Below are positions 61,915 to 64,000 of a DNA stretch of 64,000 bases, piece after piece. A model generated the notes under the pieces. The model worked only from the letters and a program-made list of their open reading frames with translations, was not told where the DNA came from and searched no databases. The translations under genes and the position numbers were made by a program. Location of the stretch: the NCBI RefSeq assembly GCF_000835495.1, contig NW_015622541.1, positions 4,712,001 through 4,776,000 of the forward strand, in the 5' to 3' direction. Every line of letters starts with the position of its first letter. Within the stretch, counting starts at the first letter, position 1. This DNA comes from Cladophialophora immunda (lineage: Eukaryota; Ascomycota; Eurotiomycetes; Chaetothyriales; Herpotrichiellaceae).

Positions 61915-64000
61915 ATGGATGACGCAGCGGTTGCATCTGTGGCTATTGGCAAGAAGAGAATCCCAGTAAGTCCCATATTCCCCGACTTATTTCTCCTGCT
62001 CTGCCCGGATAGAGACGTTAGATGTTGACTGTCCCCCCAGAAGGCGTGCGGCTCGTGCAGAGCGAGCAAAGTGAAATGCAACGGAGAAAGACCTTGTTCC
62101 CGGTAAGGGCCTAAAGAAAATGTTCCGAGTCTCTTTTGTTTACGTGCCAGAAGATGTCAGAATCTCAAGAAGGTCTGTGTGTATGTCGAGAGACCTCCAG
62201 ACCCCCATGAACAGTGAGCAATCCTGGTCCCCCTGTCCTCGGGCCTCTTTCGCTGGTCCTTGACTTATCTGTACAAAGGAAGATCGAGGCCCTCGAGAAG
62301 GAGGTGCAACTGCTCAAGGAGAGGTTGGAGTCCCAGCAGAACGACCTCTACGCATCACTCAGCGCCGTGGACGCGCCGACCTCAAGTGCTTCTGCCTTTG
62401 GCTCGCCAGAACAGGTGGCGAGTCTGACCAGGACAACTACTTCGGACATGCAGTCGAATCTCAGCGACACACGCCGCAAACGCACAAGATCTCAGTTTGA
62501 AGTTGAGGTGGCCTCGGTGCCCAACTTCGCCGCCAAAGGACTGATTACTTTCGACCAGGCCGAGTTGTTTTTCAACGCCTTCTTCCAGGGCTGTGATCGC
62601 TACGTCCCCATATTCGATCCCCTGCACGACACATTCGAGTCAATCAGTTCCCGGAGTGCGCTGCTCTTCGACGCCATCATCACCATCGGATGCGGCGTCC
62701 TCAGCGATGCCGATTCTCAGATCTGCCATCTCCTCAACTTCCACCTGAAGAAGATGCTTAACCTCGTCATTGTAAGTCCAGAGCACGCGTCTCTAGAGAC
62801 TGTCCAGGCTCTTCTAGTCACGGCGTGCTATACTTCAGAGCGATCTCTGCTCCTGGCGTTTGCTACGCGGATGGCTCTCGACCTGGGCTTACCGGGCGCC
62901 TACGAAGATTTGACCCGGAAGATCGTCAGCAGGGGACCGCTGTCGCAAGATCGAGTCTCGCAGAAATACGATGAGGCTGACGCGGTATTGATGAGACGCG
63001 CTCGGGCATGGTTTCAGCTGATGGTGCTCGAGCAGATCCTTCGCGTCGATGCGGGCAATCTGCGAAGTTTCCACTCGCGCGGCGACCCGCGGCGATGCCG
63101 GATCCTGCTGAACAAGCCGTTCACCACCGTCCTGGACCTTCGTCTGCTGTCGCAGGTCGAGCTGAATTCGCTGAGGGGGAAGACACACGACTCAATAGCG
63201 GGGACCGAGCAATTTGACGAAGAAGCGGTCATGGACATCCTCCGCGACGTCCAAGTTGACATCGACGTGTGGTACAACGATTGGAGGAACATTATGCTGC
63301 GCTCGTCGAATGCCGAGACGCCGGTGCTCCTCCTGAACCTGGAAGTGCAAAAGTATTGGTCTCAGACTGTCGCGTTGTGCCGGGCGCTGCGTGCCTTGGG
63401 GAACGAAAATATCGCCTCCATGTCCTCGACGCAGCGGGACATCCTCCACATGGCCAAGGATGCCCTCAAGGGACACCTCCGGGTGATCCTGGACCAGCCC
63501 CAGCATTACCTGTCCAAGTTCTGCTATGCGATGGACTTTGTCTGGGCCAAGTGCGCCTTCTGCTTCCTGCTGCTCCTGAAGCTGACCCGGCTGCTGCCCG
63601 AGGAAGACGACAACTCGAAACGGCAGCTCCTTGATGACGGGTATAGGCTTCTGAACGAACTGAACAAGGCCGGCGGTGGGTGGACAAGCGGTGGGCGCAG
63701 CAACACCAGCCGGATGTATCTGCAGGTGCTTCAGCAGAGCATTCAAAAGTACGGCCGTGCACTGCAGAACGACGGTACGGCTCCTGGCCAGAGCGACATC
63801 GACCAGCTCAACATCGGACAAGATCCTCGCTCACCACTCAACTTCTTCTGGACCACGGGGGGCACCGCTGCAGCGAATGAAATCGAGACTTTTGTTCCGG
63901 AGCAGTTTGTGTTCGAATGGGATTTCCCGGGCCTGACCCTGTTCTCTTCACCAGCAATGGGAGACACTTTTTTCGACGAGTTTCTGATTGGCAACGGGGC
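61915..64000 (+). CDS. Zn2Cys6 transcription factor with fungal TF domain, partial (runs off right edge)
   Basis: Start ATG 61915 (MDDAAVASVAIG). Three short introns cut the DNA-binding part. After joining, the zinc cluster reads CGSCRASKVKC, then NGERPCSRCQ, then NLKKVC: C-x2-C-x6-C-x5-C-x2-C-x6-C, complete. This needs the second intron to end at CCAGAAG. A coiled coil (KIEALEKEVQLLKERLESQQ) follows for dimerisation. The fungal TF (middle homology) region begins at ITFDQAELFFNAFFQGCDRY and includes LFDAIITIGCGVLSDA and ALLVTACYTSERSLLLAFA with RMALDLGLP. The C-terminus, acidic and aromatic (VPEQFVFEWDFPGLTLF), looks like an activation region and is cut by the window end. Immediately downstream of the MFS gene and in the same direction, it is the likely regulator of the GH31/MFS pair. 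Confidence 0.92.

Overview
The window is nuclear DNA from a filamentous ascomycete (Pezizomycotina). Evidence: short GT-AG introns of about 40-140 bases with CTRAY-like branch points, and fungus-only families (DUF3433, DUF3425 bZIP-like, Fungal_trans_2, Zn2Cys6 with fungal TF domain, siderophore MFS transporter, NACHT-type NLR). The gene set and protein style suggest Eurotiomycetes, perhaps Chaetothyriales, but the order is a guess. I see no rRNA, tRNA, CRISPR array, transposon or virus. I resolved about 24 protein genes, several only after joining exons by eye.

Layout. 1-2.3 kb: an F-box-like gene cut by the left edge, and an unknown protein with a Gly-Lys repeat tail and an in-frame stop. 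3.1-9.5 kb: a sugar porter followed by two regulators (bZIP/DUF3425 and Fungal_trans_2-type), all on the minus strand. 9.8-13.6 kb: three small unknown genes, one of 83 residues split by an intron. 13.9-17.6 kb: a 1231-residue duplicated DUF3433 membrane protein. 19-23.6 kb: a GsfE/PRISE-like reductase divergent from an FMN 2-hydroxyacid oxidase. 24-25.2 kb: a DUF3626 protein, a family I know mainly from bacteria. 26.5-36.8 kb: a large disordered membrane protein, mitochondrial phosphatidylserine decarboxylase, a HERP/Usa1-like ERAD protein and a free-standing DUF2156 protein that may be a tRNA-dependent sterol-aminoacylating enzyme. 38.5-45.1 kb: an intracellular LysM protein, a GC-rich SDR and a Uls1-like SNF2-RING translocase. 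45.8-47.6 kb: a siderophore-iron transporter whose upstream region carries an exact ATCWGATAA-type GATA site. 49.2-55.5 kb: an unknown Cys-rich protein with an in-frame TGA in its 5' extension, divergent from a DUF7708-like/NACHT/TPR NLR. 56.2-64 kb: GH31 glycosidase, divergent MFS anion:cation-symporter-family transporter, and a Zn2Cys6 regulator running off the right edge.

How genes may work together. The clearest functional group is the right-hand one: a cytosolic-looking GH31 enzyme, a transporter and a Zn2Cys6 activator, with a 17-bp-arm imperfect palindrome in the shared GH31/MFS promoter, resembling a small substrate-induced catabolic cluster. PSD, the HERP-like protein and the DUF2156 enzyme are adjacent and all concern membranes or lipids, but each is a housekeeping-type gene and the adjacency may mean nothing. 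The NLR is the main accessory, possibly allorecognition, gene. Its Walker B segment is degenerate. Most gene functions given here are from family recognition by eye; exon joins were checked for reading phase where stated.
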